Shown: one piece after another, positions 6,583 through 13,459 of the stretch | Layout: every line of letters begins with the position of its first letter | How positions within the stretch are numbered: position 1 is the first letter of the stretch | Origin: Planctomycetota bacterium | GTDB lineage: Bacteria; Planctomycetota; Phycisphaerae; FEN-1346 | DNA length: 27,189 nucleotides | Direction of reading: 5' to 3' | Assembly (NCBI GenBank): GCA_026386995.1 | Contig: JAPLMO010000468.1 | Span: 1-27,189 of the forward strand | Program-made: the position numbers and the translations under genes | Notes under the pieces: generated by a model | What the model saw: the letters and a program-made list of their open reading frames with translations, nothing else | Told to the model about the DNA's origin: nothing | Database searches by the model: none

Positions 6583-8331
6583 TCAATCCTTACTCGGTAT
6601 CGCCTTGGCGGCAACATCAACAATCGCATCGAGTTTCGCCAGTACGTCGGCGTCGGCCTTGTTCTTGGGGAGAAATTGGACAAGGTCGCAGTACTCGCTC
6701 TTTCGTAAGACAAGGGGCAGACCCAGCCGCTTCGAGAAGTCTGCGAACAACGGATCCAGAAACTCGTCCGACGCCTTTATGTCTGGCGACCATGGGTCGG
6801 GTTTTCCCAATGTCTTCAGCGCCCGGGACACTTCTTCAACAGACTCTCGCATAACCGGCCCACGGCGTGCCTGCTCCGCCCGGCCGAATAGATCGTCAGG
6901 TTGTCCTTGCGTTGCGAAGTTCAGGAGGACTTCCTCGGTGCAGAAGTAGTTCTCGATCTCCCGCCGTGCCCACATCATTTCTCGCAACGGGGTGTTCTCT
7001 TGAAGCGTCTTCTCCAAGCGGTCAAAAATGGCGACGCCAACAAGGTCCGGCTTGGCCTCGCGTAACCCATAGAAATGATCTCTCGCCTTTTGAGGGAGGT
7101 TTGTGGCCACATAATTGACGAAGGGGCGCTCCAGGTGTGCATGGGCCGGATGGCCCAGGATACGGGCGAATTCCCGCAGAATGGCCAGGTCCGTGGCATC
7201 CTCCAGATATAACACCCATCCGGTCTGCTGCGCCTGGTAATATTGATCAAAGCCGATGTCCGACAGGGCCTTCAAGACCTGGCTGCCGCGATCCGTGAGC
7301 GCGTGGGGTTTCCCGACGAATGCGATAACCTGGCCGCGGGTCGCAGCCTCGTTGAGGACAATTTCCGAGTGGCTGGCCGCGATGACCTGCGCACCCTGCT
7401 TGTCGGCTGTCTCCGTAAGAATCTGGTAGATCTGGCGCTGACGGAGGATTTCCAGGTGAGCATCCGGCTCATCCAGCAACAAGACCGTTTTGGGGTTGGC
7501 ATACAAGTGGGCCAAGAGCAGCAGCGTCTGCTGAAGACCTCGGCCCGAGGCCGACAGGTCCAGCCAAACGCCGCCGGATTCCTCATATTCCATCGTGATC
7601 TCGCCGCGTTCCGCGAGATGCCTGGGAGGTTGGAGACTGACGCCGAACAGCGAATGTATGCGATCGCAGAGTTCATTCCATGTCTTGTGCTCAGACTCCT
7701 TCTCATAGATTTGGAAACACAAATTGCGAAGAACCTGGGCGGTCTGCCCTTCGCCCAACAGCACATTGATCCTACCCGGTTCCCATTTCGGCTCCGTAGC
7801 CGCCAACCCGGACATTGGCGGGAGATAAGCCACTTTGACACCGCTGGCGGCGTCAGGAATATCCGTGAACCTTGCGTCCTTCACGGGATGCTCATCGAAG
7901 CCATCCAGGCGTATTGGACGGCAGACGAACGACTCTTCGTTCGTGTAATCAAACTCCAACCCACAGGACCAGGGTTGGCCTTCGGTTATGCCTTCGACGG
8001 CAATATCAATGCGGATGTTCTGGGTGCGTTCCGTTTTCCCGTTTGTGTTCTTGACGCTGCGCACGTGCAGGTCCTTCCAGAGAAGATTGGCACTCGGCAC
8101 AGGAATCGAAATCAGGTCGCGCCGGTTGATTGCCACGCCGGGTCGCTTCTCTGCGCGGGCCTTGCCGCCTCGCTTGGCCAGCCATTGGCGCAATCCCAGT
8201 TCCCACAGGGTGAGCGCCTGAAGCGCCGTCGTCTTGCCGGAGTTGTTGGGCCCGATAAAGACGACGGAACGTCCCAATGCAACGTCCATATCCAGACGCT
8301 TGAAATTCCGTACGCGCAGCCGAGTCAGCAT
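6583..8331 (-). CDS. AAA ATPase with TOPRIM-like C-terminal domain (OLD/DUF4435-like)
   Basis: A 582-residue protein. The N-terminal half is an SMC/ABC-type ATPase: FKRLDMDVALG near 10-20, Walker A GPNNSGKT (27-34), signature-like LSASGRGLQQTL (259-270), Walker B VLLLDEPDAHLE (283-294) and the switch histidine in AASHSE (318-323). The C-terminal half resembles TOPRIM nucleases of the OLD/DUF4435 type: YLEDATDLAIL (375-385) with Glu377, then VAIFDRLEK (433-441), then ARREIENYFCTEEVL (455-469). The usual second Asp of the DxD motif is Leu. Homologues occur as anti-phage effectors (OLD, Gabija GajA, PARIS). No helicase or TOPRIM partner gene sits beside it, so it may act alone. GGAGG precedes the ATG by 9 nt. 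By eye it is less GC-rich than the ribosomal genes, which fits transfer. Confidence 0.85.
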   Translation of the reverse strand: MLTRLRVRNFKRLDMDVALGRSVVFIGPNNSGKTTALQALTLWELGLRQWLAKRGGKARAEKRPGVAINRRDLISIPVPSANLLWKDLHVRSVKNTNGKTERTQNIRIDIAVEGITEGQPWSCGLEFDYTNEESFVCRPIRLDGFDEHPVKDARFTDIPDAASGVKVAYLPPMSGLAATEPKWEPGRINVLLGEGQTAQVLRNLCFQIYEKESEHKTWNELCDRIHSLFGVSLQPPRHLAERGEITMEYEESGGVWLDLSASGRGLQQTLLLLAHLYANPKTVLLLDEPDAHLEILRQRQIYQILTETADKQGAQVIAASHSEIVLNEAATRGQVIAFVGKPHALTDRGSQVLKALSDIGFDQYYQAQQTGWVLYLEDATDLAILREFARILGHPAHAHLERPFVNYVATNLPQKARDHFYGLREAKPDLVGVAIFDRLEKTLQENTPLREMMWARREIENYFCTEEVLLNFATQGQPDDLFGRAEQARRGPVMRESVEEVSRALKTLGKPDPWSPDIKASDEFLDPLFADFSKRLGLPLVLRKSEYCDLVQFLPKNKADADVLAKLDAIVDVAAKAIPSKD

Positions 8332-8508
8332 ACTGAGTGCCCTCCTCGGTCGCTAGAGACCCTGTAGGGAACCTCCGGACCGTGTTCTTCGCTTCTCACT
8401 GCCCGGCCATTGTGCCATTGTGCCGTTCGGGATGCTACCCCTATTTCCACGGTTCTCGTGTGTGACGGCTATCCTCTTACGCCCCGACCGCCGTGTTACA
8501 GTCCCATG

Positions 8509-8606
8509 CAACGGCATCCCCCGGCAGTGCCGGGGGTTTGTTACGACCGGCCGCCCCTAAAGACACGCAGCGGGCACATGGCCCGCCGCGCGATGATGCT
8601 CGATTA
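8509..8606. repeat. 98-bp direct repeat, left copy
   Basis: Identical base for base to 9568-9665 (spacing 1059 bp); similarity continues with three mismatches to about 8620. It contains two stems: CCCCCGGC-AGT-GCCGGGGG followed by TTTGTT, and GCGGGC-ACATG-GCCCGC (8570-8586). The two copies are in the same orientation and bracket a two-gene cassette. Confidence 0.95.
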
Positions 8607-8637
8607 CTTCGTCTCTGCGTCTTTTCGACTCTACGTC

Positions 8638-8648
8638 CCGTTGTCCGG
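8638..8648. repeat. 11-bp inverted repeat, left arm
   Basis: CCGTTGTCCGG here is the exact reverse complement of 9563-9573. The two arms lie just outside or at the ends of the two uncharacterised genes. Could be the ends of a small mobile unit, or chance. Confidence 0.5.
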
Positions 8649-8650
8649 TT

Positions 8651-9067
8651 TCACGCCGGCTGCAAATCGTCGGCAAGGATCGTCCGTTTATTGACCGGGC
8701 ACTCCATGACGGAAGCATAGGCCCGGCGGCGGGCAAGCGTAGGCTCCCCTTCTTCGTAGGCCGCCAGGAGGAGCGCCATAATGGAAATGCTCTTGACGGC
8801 CCCGGCGTCGGACTCCGATGCAACGGCCAGCCCGTCCAGTCCCAACTTTTGGATGGTGGCGTGGACGCCCTTGATCTGGAAGCCGATGGGCCGGTTGTCC
8901 ACGGCCGAGTTGTACACGGTCAAGAGTTCGTCGATCCTCTCGGCCACGACGGCTTCGTCGGCCATCTTGTAGACGATGCAGTCGCCGTGGGGGTTGTACC
9001 ACGGCTCGGCGCGAAATTCGGGCTTGCCTTCGCCGGCCATCATGTCGGCTAAGAAGTGCTTTTCCAT
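8651..9067 (-). CDS. Uncharacterised protein, second gene of an overlapping pair
   Basis: The start is ATG 9067, with GAGGG 5 nt upstream, giving 138 residues; the frame is open a little further up without a better start. The first gene of the pair ends at 9049, so the two overlap by 19 nt and are probably translationally coupled. The protein is soluble and acidic. Visible features are EPWYNPHGDCIVYKMADEAV near 20-39, an amphipathic helix around VAERIDELLTVYNSA, FQIKGVHATIQKLG in the middle, and a hydrophobic helix SISIMALLLAAYEEGEP near 102-118. I do not recognise the family. No signal peptide, membrane segment or catalytic motif stands out. Its coupling to an upstream small gene would fit a toxin-antidote or enzyme-inhibitor pair, but this is only inference from layout. 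Confidence 0.75.
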   Translation of the reverse strand: MEKHFLADMMAGEGKPEFRAEPWYNPHGDCIVYKMADEAVVAERIDELLTVYNSAVDNRPIGFQIKGVHATIQKLGLDGLAVASESDAGAVKSISIMALLLAAYEEGEPTLARRRAYASVMECPVNKRTILADDLQPA

Positions 9068-9576
9068 GTCAACCCTCGGTATCTGTTCTGCCAGCCCACA
9101 GGGCACACAAGATCAGCCGCGTCCGCATACTCGGCCCGGCATTCATAAACCTGCATGTTAGGATTCAAGTAAACCGCGAAGACCTTGTCTTTCGGAAAGG
9201 GCACAACGACCCTTTCCTTTATGCACCACTTGGCGGGACGCCCCGTATAGCACCAGCCGCCCTGGTTGAACACGCGAACGCCGAAGAAGATTCGCTTCGG
9301 GTTCTCAAGCACGTACTTGGCGGCCCGAAGGTTCTCGTAGTCCACCGGCGAGTACTTGTACAGGCGCGACGTGTACACGCCGGGGAATATCGCGTTGATC
9401 TTCGGCCCTGTCGGGTTGCTCGGATCGATGGTCTTGCAGGCGAAGTCGGCCGCCACGTGGTCGCCCCCATTGTACGCCGGGCCAGGGGTTTCAGACAATA
9501 CATCGGCCAGGAAAGGACCGCAACTGAAATCCCTTAGCGGGCCGTTCTTTCGGCCGCAACGCCCGGACAACGGCAT
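9049..9576 (-). CDS. Uncharacterised protein, first gene of an overlapping pair
   Basis: The longest frame starts at ATG 9576, three codons inside the right direct repeat, and codes for 175 residues. That start has no ribosome site, and GTG 9456 (135 residues, after GGGGG) may be the true one. The better-ordered part is residues 75-172: SPVDYENLRAAKYVLENP, IFFGVRVFNQGGWCYTG, RPAKWCIKERVVVPFPKDK, VFAVYLNPNMQVYECRAEY and a Trp-rich end (VGWQNRYRGLTWKSTS). The alternating strands and aromatic residues suggest a compact alpha/beta domain such as many small nucleases or toxins have, but no family is recognised. Cysteines are frequent. It overlaps the next gene by 19 nt. Confidence 0.7.
   Translation of the reverse strand: MPLSGRCGRKNGPLRDFSCGPFLADVLSETPGPAYNGGDHVAADFACKTIDPSNPTGPKINAIFPGVYTSRLYKYSPVDYENLRAAKYVLENPKRIFFGVRVFNQGGWCYTGRPAKWCIKERVVVPFPKDKVFAVYLNPNMQVYECRAEYADAADLVCPVGWQNRYRGLTWKSTS
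9563..9573. repeat. 11-bp inverted repeat, right arm
   Basis: CCGGACAACGG, exact reverse complement of 8638-8648, overlapping the first six bases of the right 98-bp direct repeat. Confidence 0.5.
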
Positions 9577-9665
9577 CCCCCGGCAGTGCCGGGGGTTTGT
9601 TACGACCGGCCGCCCCTAAAGACACGCAGCGGGCACATGGCCCGCCGCGCGATGATGCTCGATTA
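9568..9665. repeat. 98-bp direct repeat, right copy
   Basis: Identical to 8509-8606. Lies between rplQ and the two-gene cassette, overlapping the proposed first codons of the upstream cassette gene. Both copies sit 5' of minus-strand genes (this one before the cassette, the other before the ATPase gene). Confidence 0.95.
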
Positions 9666-9759
9666 TTTCGTTACTGCGTCCCCGGCGCGACCTTCATCTG
9701 TGACGGGCGGGGATACCCCGCGGCTTCCGCCGCAGGCTCGAACGGCGTAACTACGTCTC
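9666..9759. other. Gap downstream of rplQ
   Basis: Contains adjoining GC-rich palindromes, CGGGGATACCCCG (9708-9720) and GCGGC-TTCC-GCCGC (9720-9733), similar to a block in the infA-rpmJ gap. They could act as a transcript end for the ribosomal cluster, but no T-run follows on the minus strand. Confidence 0.5.
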
Positions 9760-10182
9760 TTACTTCTTCTCTTCCTTCTTACCCTTTTCGCCCTTTCCCT
9801 TCTTCCCGGCCTTGGGCTTTTCCTTCATCTCGGTCAGTTCCAGGCGGGCCAGTTGCGAGGCGTCGCCGACGCGGAACTTGGCAAGTTTGATGACGCGGGT
9901 GTAGCCGCCGGGGCGGGTGGCGTAGCGGGGGGCGACGTCCTCGAAGAGTTTCTTGGCCATCGCTTCATTCCCCAGGCGCGCGGCCACCAGGCGCCTTGCC
10001 GCCAACGTGCCGCCGCGCGCGGTCGTGATGAGTTTGTCGACGTAGCGGCTGGCCTCGCGGGCCTTCGGGACCGTGGTGGTGATGGCCTCGTGCTCGATGA
10101 GGGCCATGGACAGGGCCTTGAGTGTGGCCAGGCGGTGGCTCTTGTTGCGTCCGAGTTTGCGACCTTTATTCAGGTGCCGCAT
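9760..10182 (-). CDS. rplQ: 50S ribosomal protein L17
   Basis: The start is ATG 10182, which gives the standard opening MRHLNKGRKLGRNKSHR and has GGAG 9 nt upstream; the frame also opens at a TTG 15 bases earlier. The product has 140 residues. The conserved core includes ATLKALSMALIEHEAI, then TTVPKAREASRYVDKLITTA and KLFEDVAPRY, followed by RPGGYTRVIKLAKFRVGDAS. L17 lies on the large subunit near the exit tunnel. The last 20 residues form a Lys/Gly/Glu tail (KAGKKGKGEKGKKEEKK) beyond the usual core. It closes the cluster, but a 259-bp gap with two hairpins separates it from rpoA. Confidence 0.98.
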   Translation of the reverse strand: MRHLNKGRKLGRNKSHRLATLKALSMALIEHEAITTTVPKAREASRYVDKLITTARGGTLAARRLVAARLGNEAMAKKLFEDVAPRYATRPGGYTRVIKLAKFRVGDASQLARLELTEMKEKPKAGKKGKGEKGKKEEKK

Positions 10183-10211
10183 GGTCTGATTCTCCAAGAC
10201 TCCAAGACTCT

Positions 10212-10300
10212 AACCGCAGAGCTCGCTGAGAACGCAGAGAAGGATACTTCTGAGAGAAAAAAGGATTCTTTTCTCAGCGTCCTCGGCGTTCTCCGCGGTT
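10212..10300. repeat. Inverted-repeat unit, copy 1
   Basis: The left arm begins AACCGCAGAGCTCGCTGAGA and the right arm ends CGGCGTTCTCCGCGGTT. The arms pair imperfectly over about 28 bp, with an A/T-rich centre that also pairs (AAAGGATT with its surroundings). Same architecture and words as copy 2. Confidence 0.9.
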
Positions 10301-10336
10301 CAATCTATTGCCACGTTTGCCATCGCAAAAAAAGCC

Positions 10337-10429
10337 TTAACCGCAGAGATCGCTGAGAACGCAGAGCAAAACTCTTTTTTAAGAAAAAGAACTTCTTCTC
10401 TCAGCGTTCTCTGCGATCTCCGCGGTTAA
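10337..10429. repeat. Inverted-repeat unit, copy 2
   Basis: Left arm TTAACCGCAGAGATCGCTGA and right arm ending GCGATCTCCGCGGTTAA; the arms are complementary over about 30 bp with three mismatches. The centre is a run of A and T (CTTTTTTAAGAAAAAG). The motif resembles a dispersed repeat seen in many environmental bacterial genomes. Confidence 0.9.
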
Positions 10430-10441
10430 ATCCGTACGTTT

Positions 10442-11476
10442 TCAGGTGCTTCCGCCGCCACCGCCGCCGGCCGTGATGCCTTCGAGGTCCATGCCGAGGG
10501 AGAGACCGAGGTCGGCCAGTTTGCGTTTCACTTCCCGCAAACTGGTCTTTCCGAACGAGCGGATGGCCAGGAGTTCCTCTTCCGACAGGCGGACCATTTG
10601 GCCGACGGTCATGATGTTCTCGGACTCGAGGCAATTGGCGGCCCGGACCGAGAGTTCCAACTGGGCGATGGGCATGGCCAGTTTGCGTTCGAGTTCGGAG
10701 ACGTATTCCTCGGGCGCGACTTCTTCGGCGGCCGCAGCCGGGGCCTCGGCGCCCACCTCTTCGCCTGGATGGAAGTATTCGACGAAGGGGTTCAGGTGCT
10801 TGCGGAGGATCTTGCCGGCCTCGACGAGGGCCATGTCGGGCGCGAGGGTGCCGTTGGTCCAGATCTCCAGGATGAGGCGGTCGTAGTTGGTGCGGTGGCC
10901 GACGCGCGTGTCTTCCGTGCGGTAGCGGACCCGCTCGACGGGCGAGAAGAGGCTGTCGACGGGGATGTAGCCGACGTCCTGGTCGCCCTCGGGGGTGTTT
11001 TCCTCGGCGGTGATGTAGCCGCGCCCCTTGGCGACGCGCAGTTCCATCCGGAAATCCTTTTTCTTCGAGAGGGTGCAGATCTTGTGGTCGGCGTTGATGA
11101 TCTCGACGTTGGGGTCGGTCTGGATCATGCCGGCCGTGACCGGGCCGGGGCCGCTCGCTTCGAGGACGACGGTGCGGGGCTCGCTGCCTTCGAGTTTGAC
11201 GACGAGGCCCTTGATGTTCAGCACCAGGTCGGTGACGTCTTCTATGACGCCGTCGATGCTGGAGAACTCGTGCAGAACGGTGTCGATCTTGATGCCTGTG
11301 ACGGCGGCGCCTTCGAGGCTCGACAGAAGGATCCGCCGGAGGCTGTTGCCGATGGTGACGCCGAAGCCCCGCTCAAACGGCTCGGCGATGAACAGGCCGT
11401 AGACGGGCGTGGCCGTCGTGGGGTCCAGCACCACACGGGTCGGCAGTTCCAATCCCTTCCATTTCATACGCATCAC
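10442..11476 (-). CDS. rpoA: DNA-directed RNA polymerase alpha subunit
   Basis: A 344-residue protein beginning at GTG 11476, or the adjoining ATG 11473; GAGGAGG lies 8-11 nt upstream. The N-terminal assembly domain shows FGVTIGNSLRRILLSSLEGA (about 38-57) and a VVKLEGSEP block. A flexible Ala/Glu linker at about 243-257 (GAEAPAAAAEEVAPEE) leads to the C-terminal DNA-binding domain, with ELSVRAANCLESENIMTVG and LLAIRSFGKTSLREVKRKL (about 305-323). The end is a Gly-rich tail (GGGGGGST). The subunit starts polymerase assembly and contacts activators and UP elements. It follows rpsD by 24 nt as in the classic alpha operon. Confidence 0.98.
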   Translation of the reverse strand: MMRMKWKGLELPTRVVLDPTTATPVYGLFIAEPFERGFGVTIGNSLRRILLSSLEGAAVTGIKIDTVLHEFSSIDGVIEDVTDLVLNIKGLVVKLEGSEPRTVVLEASGPGPVTAGMIQTDPNVEIINADHKICTLSKKKDFRMELRVAKGRGYITAEENTPEGDQDVGYIPVDSLFSPVERVRYRTEDTRVGHRTNYDRLILEIWTNGTLAPDMALVEAGKILRKHLNPFVEYFHPGEEVGAEAPAAAAEEVAPEEYVSELERKLAMPIAQLELSVRAANCLESENIMTVGQMVRLSEEELLAIRSFGKTSLREVKRKLADLGLSLGMDLEGITAGGGGGGST

Positions 11477-11500
11477 GTTTATCGCCTCCTCGCCTAAGGG

Positions 11501-12133
11501 CTAACGGCTGCAAAATTCGACGATCAACTGCTCGTTGATCTGGAGAGAGATGTCTTCGCGGCTGGGCAACGCCTTGACATCGCCACGGAAGTTGGCCTGG
11601 TCCGCCGACAGCCACTGCGGGACCATGCGGCCTTCTTCCTCCACAAGCCACGTCCCTACCAGGGCGCGGCTGGACTTACGGTTGCGGACCTCGATGACGT
11701 CGCCCGCCCTGACCTTCAGGCTGGGGACGTTCGTCGTCCGGCCGTTGACCTGGATGTGACCGTGGTTGATGACCTGCCGGGCCGTCTTGCGGCTGGGCGT
11801 GAAGCCCAGGCGGTAGACGGCGTTGTCGAGCCGGCGCTCCATGAGCACCAGGAGCGTCTCGCCCGTGGACCCCTTGGAACGCTGGGCCTCGGCCAGGAAC
11901 TGGCGGAACTGGCGCTCCAGGACGCCGTAGTACCAGCGCAACTTCTGCTTCTCGCGCAGACGGACGCCGTATTCGCTGGGGCGCCGGCGCTGCCAGAAAT
12001 GCATGCCGGGGGGTTTGTTGCGCCACTGCTTCTCGATAGGGCACTTGGCGGTCTCGCACCGCACGCCCTTCAAGTACAGTTTCATGCCCGCCCGCCGGCA
12101 CTTGCGGCAAACGGGGACAGTGTATCGTGCCAT
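11501..12133 (-). CDS. rpsD: 30S ribosomal protein S4
   Basis: A 210-residue protein. The N-terminus carries the zinc-type cysteines C9, C12, C26 and C31 (VCRKC, then CETAKC). The S4 RNA-binding domain follows at about 96-160: RRLDNAVYRLGFTPSRKTAR, VINHGHIQVNGRTTNVPS and VRAGDVIEVRNRKS. S4 starts assembly of the 30S body by binding 16S rRNA and, in many bacteria, represses its own operon. Between rpsD and rpsK lie 87 bp without a gene. Here the order S11-S4-alpha-L17 is standard. Confidence 0.98.
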   Translation of the reverse strand: MARYTVPVCRKCRRAGMKLYLKGVRCETAKCPIEKQWRNKPPGMHFWQRRRPSEYGVRLREKQKLRWYYGVLERQFRQFLAEAQRSKGSTGETLLVLMERRLDNAVYRLGFTPSRKTARQVINHGHIQVNGRTTNVPSLKVRAGDVIEVRNRKSSRALVGTWLVEEEGRMVPQWLSADQANFRGDVKALPSREDISLQINEQLIVEFCSR

Positions 12134-12220
12134 CCGGTTTATTCTCCCTGCCCGGCCGGGCGTTTCAGGCGCCAGATCGGGTGCTCTCTGCTCGTGCGGC
12201 CACCGGCCGCCCGGACCGCG

Positions 12221-12592
12221 CTAAACGCGGCGCCGCTTCGGCGGCCGACATCCGTTGTGCGGGATGGGCGTCACATCCTCAATGGCCGTCACCTTCAGCC
12301 CGGCCGCCTGGAGCGCCGTAATGGCCGACTCACGGCCACTACCTGGACCCTTCACTCGCACTTCAACTTCGTGCATACCTAATTTCTTTGCCTTATCTGC
12401 ACATGCCTCTGCGGCCCGCTGGGCCGCGAACGGGGTGGACTTACGGCTACCCTTGAAGCCGATCGTGCCGGCGGAGTCGGTGCACAGGACATTGCCCGCC
12501 GGGTCGGTGATCGTAATGATCGTGTTATTGAAGGTTGCCTTGACGTGGACCACGCCCTTGGCAACCGCGCGTTTGACTTTTTTCTTAGCCAT
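12221..12592 (-). CDS. rpsK: 30S ribosomal protein S11
   Basis: A 123-residue protein. It opens with a Lys-rich stretch, then [20 protein letters not shown] (16-35), the signature of S11. [18 protein letters not shown] and [17 protein letters not shown] follow, and the end is [20 protein letters not shown], the conserved platform-binding tail that reaches toward the mRNA channel near the E site. Length and all conserved blocks are normal. 56 bp separate it from rpsM. Confidence 0.98.
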   Translation of the reverse strand: MAKKKVKRAVAKGVVHVKATFNNTIITITDPAGNVLCTDSAGTIGFKGSRKSTPFAAQRAAEACADKAKKLGMHEVEVRVKGPGSGRESAITALQAAGLKVTAIEDVTPIPHNGCRPPKRRRV

Positions 12593-12648
12593 CGGTTCTC
12601 CACCTTCCGCTTATGCGCCATCCCAACCAGACAACAAGCCCCCCGCGA

Positions 12649-13032
12649 TTAATGCAGTTCCTTGACGCCCTTCTTGCCAGCGACGGTCTTGCGGGGCCCC
12701 TTGCGGGTGCGGGCGTTGGTCCGCGTCCGCTGGCCGCGCACGGGGAGGCCCTTGCGGTGCCGGACGCCGCGATAGCACGCGATATCCCGCAGGCGGGCGA
12801 TATTCTGGAGCACCTGCCGCCTCAGGGCACCCTCGACCACATAGCCGCGGTCGATGATGGCGGCGATGCGGCCGATTTCGTCTTCGGTCAGGCTCTTCAT
12901 GCGGCTCTCGGGCTTAACACCCGCTTCGTGACAGATCTCGAGGGCCGACGTTTTGCCGATGCCGTGAATGTACGTCAGCGCACACCACGTCGCTTTTTCG
13001 GCCGGAACGTCAATACCTGCGATACGAGGCAT
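12649..13032 (-). CDS. rpsM: 30S ribosomal protein S13
   Basis: A 127-residue protein beginning [13 protein letters not shown], with [14 protein letters not shown] near 22-35 and the C-terminal [20 protein letters not shown] block that contacts tRNA in the P site. S13 sits in the head of the small subunit and bridges to L5. The gene begins three bases after the stop of rpmJ, so the two are coupled. Nothing unusual in length or motifs. Confidence 0.98.
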   Translation of the reverse strand: MPRIAGIDVPAEKATWCALTYIHGIGKTSALEICHEAGVKPESRMKSLTEDEIGRIAAIIDRGYVVEGALRRQVLQNIARLRDIACYRGVRHRKGLPVRGQRTRTNARTRKGPRKTVAGKKGVKELH

Positions 13033-13035
13033 CGC

Positions 13036-13167
13036 TTAACTCCTTTTGGTACGCATCTTCTGGCGCTGCTTGTGGCGGGGGTTGCTACAGATCACGCGTA
13101 CGACGCCCGCCCGCCGGACAACCTTGCAGTTCTCGCAAATCCGCTTGACGCTGGTTCGCACTTTCAT
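13036..13167 (-). CDS. rpmJ: 50S ribosomal protein L36
   Basis: A 43-codon gene read directly from the sequence: [20 protein letters not shown], followed by [20 protein letters not shown] and KRS. The zinc ligands C11, C14, C27 and H32 of the zinc-binding form are all present. It is about five residues longer than the usual 37-38 because of the KMRTKRS end. It lies between infA and rpsM, its standard place. The smallest protein of the large subunit, it helps hold 23S rRNA helices. Confidence 0.97.
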   Translation of the reverse strand: MKVRTSVKRICENCKVVRRAGVVRVICSNPRHKQRQKMRTKRS

Positions 13168-13235
13168 AGCCGCATCACCTCATGACCCGCCATCGGCAGG
13201 CCGGAATACCCCGTTGCTTCCGCAGCGGGCTCGGT
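13168..13235. other. infA-rpmJ gap with palindromic block
   Basis: 68 bp. Positions 13203-13233 (GGAATACCCCGTTGCTTCCG, then CAGCGGGCTCG) resemble 9710-9740 downstream of rplQ (16 of 20 bases after ATACCCCG). A dispersed GC-rich palindrome, not a gene. Confidence 0.6.
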
Positions 13236-13451
13236 TCACCCTGCCCGATAGACGATCCGCCCTTTGCCCAGGTCGTATGGCGACAGTTCCACGGTCACCT
13301 GGTCGCCCGGCAGGATGCGGATGAAGTTCATGCGCATCCGGCCCGAGACGTGCGCCAGTACGCGGTGTCCGTTTTCCAGTTCGACCCGGAACATCGCGTT
13401 GGGCAGCGCCTCGATGACCTTTCCTTCGAGTCGTATGACGTCTTTGGCCAC
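13236..13451 (-). CDS. infA: Translation initiation factor IF-1
   Basis: A 71-residue protein, exactly the family length apart from a one-residue difference, and a single S1-type OB fold. [20 protein letters not shown] is followed by [20 protein letters not shown], then [20 protein letters not shown] and [11 protein letters not shown], matching the family throughout. IF-1 occupies the A site of the 30S subunit during initiation with IF-2 and IF-3. It starts seven bases after the stop of map. Confidence 0.98.
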   Translation of the reverse strand: MAKDVIRLEGKVIEALPNAMFRVELENGHRVLAHVSGRMRMNFIRILPGDQVTVELSPYDLGKGRIVYRAG

Positions 13452-13459
13452 GGTCCAGG

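Larger units (their letters stand above)
8332..8650. other. Gap upstream of the ATPase gene, 319 bp
   Basis: No supported gene. It holds the left 98-bp direct repeat (8509-8606), a short tandem CATTGTGC duplication near 8408-8425, and the GGAGG ribosome site of the ATPase gene. No tRNA-like fold and no convincing promoter pair were seen. A minus-strand frame beginning inside the repeat runs about 55 codons but has no protein-like character. Confidence 0.5.
10183..10441. other. Gap between rpoA and rplQ with two large hairpins
   Basis: 259 bp with no gene, long for this tightly packed cluster. It is nearly filled by two copies of the same inverted-repeat unit, listed separately. Confidence 0.8.

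Noticed and set aside
8345..8517. A ~55-codon minus-strand frame starting in the left direct repeat
   Set aside because: Low-complexity composition, no ribosome site, and the start lies in repeated DNA.
8509..8540. Rho-independent terminator at CCCCCGGCAGTGCCGGGGG followed by TTTGTT
   Set aside because: It would act on the plus strand, where no gene reads into it, and the T-run is poor. Treated as part of the repeat.
8509..9665. Integron-type gene cassette with attC sites
   Set aside because: The repeated 98 bp is not one overall palindrome, I found no RYYYAAC/GTTRRRY core pair in the right places, and no integrase is present.
8332..9759. CRISPR array or tRNA genes in the repeat-bearing region
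   Set aside because: Only two long repeats 1 kb apart with coding sequence between; no cloverleaf-like pattern seen.
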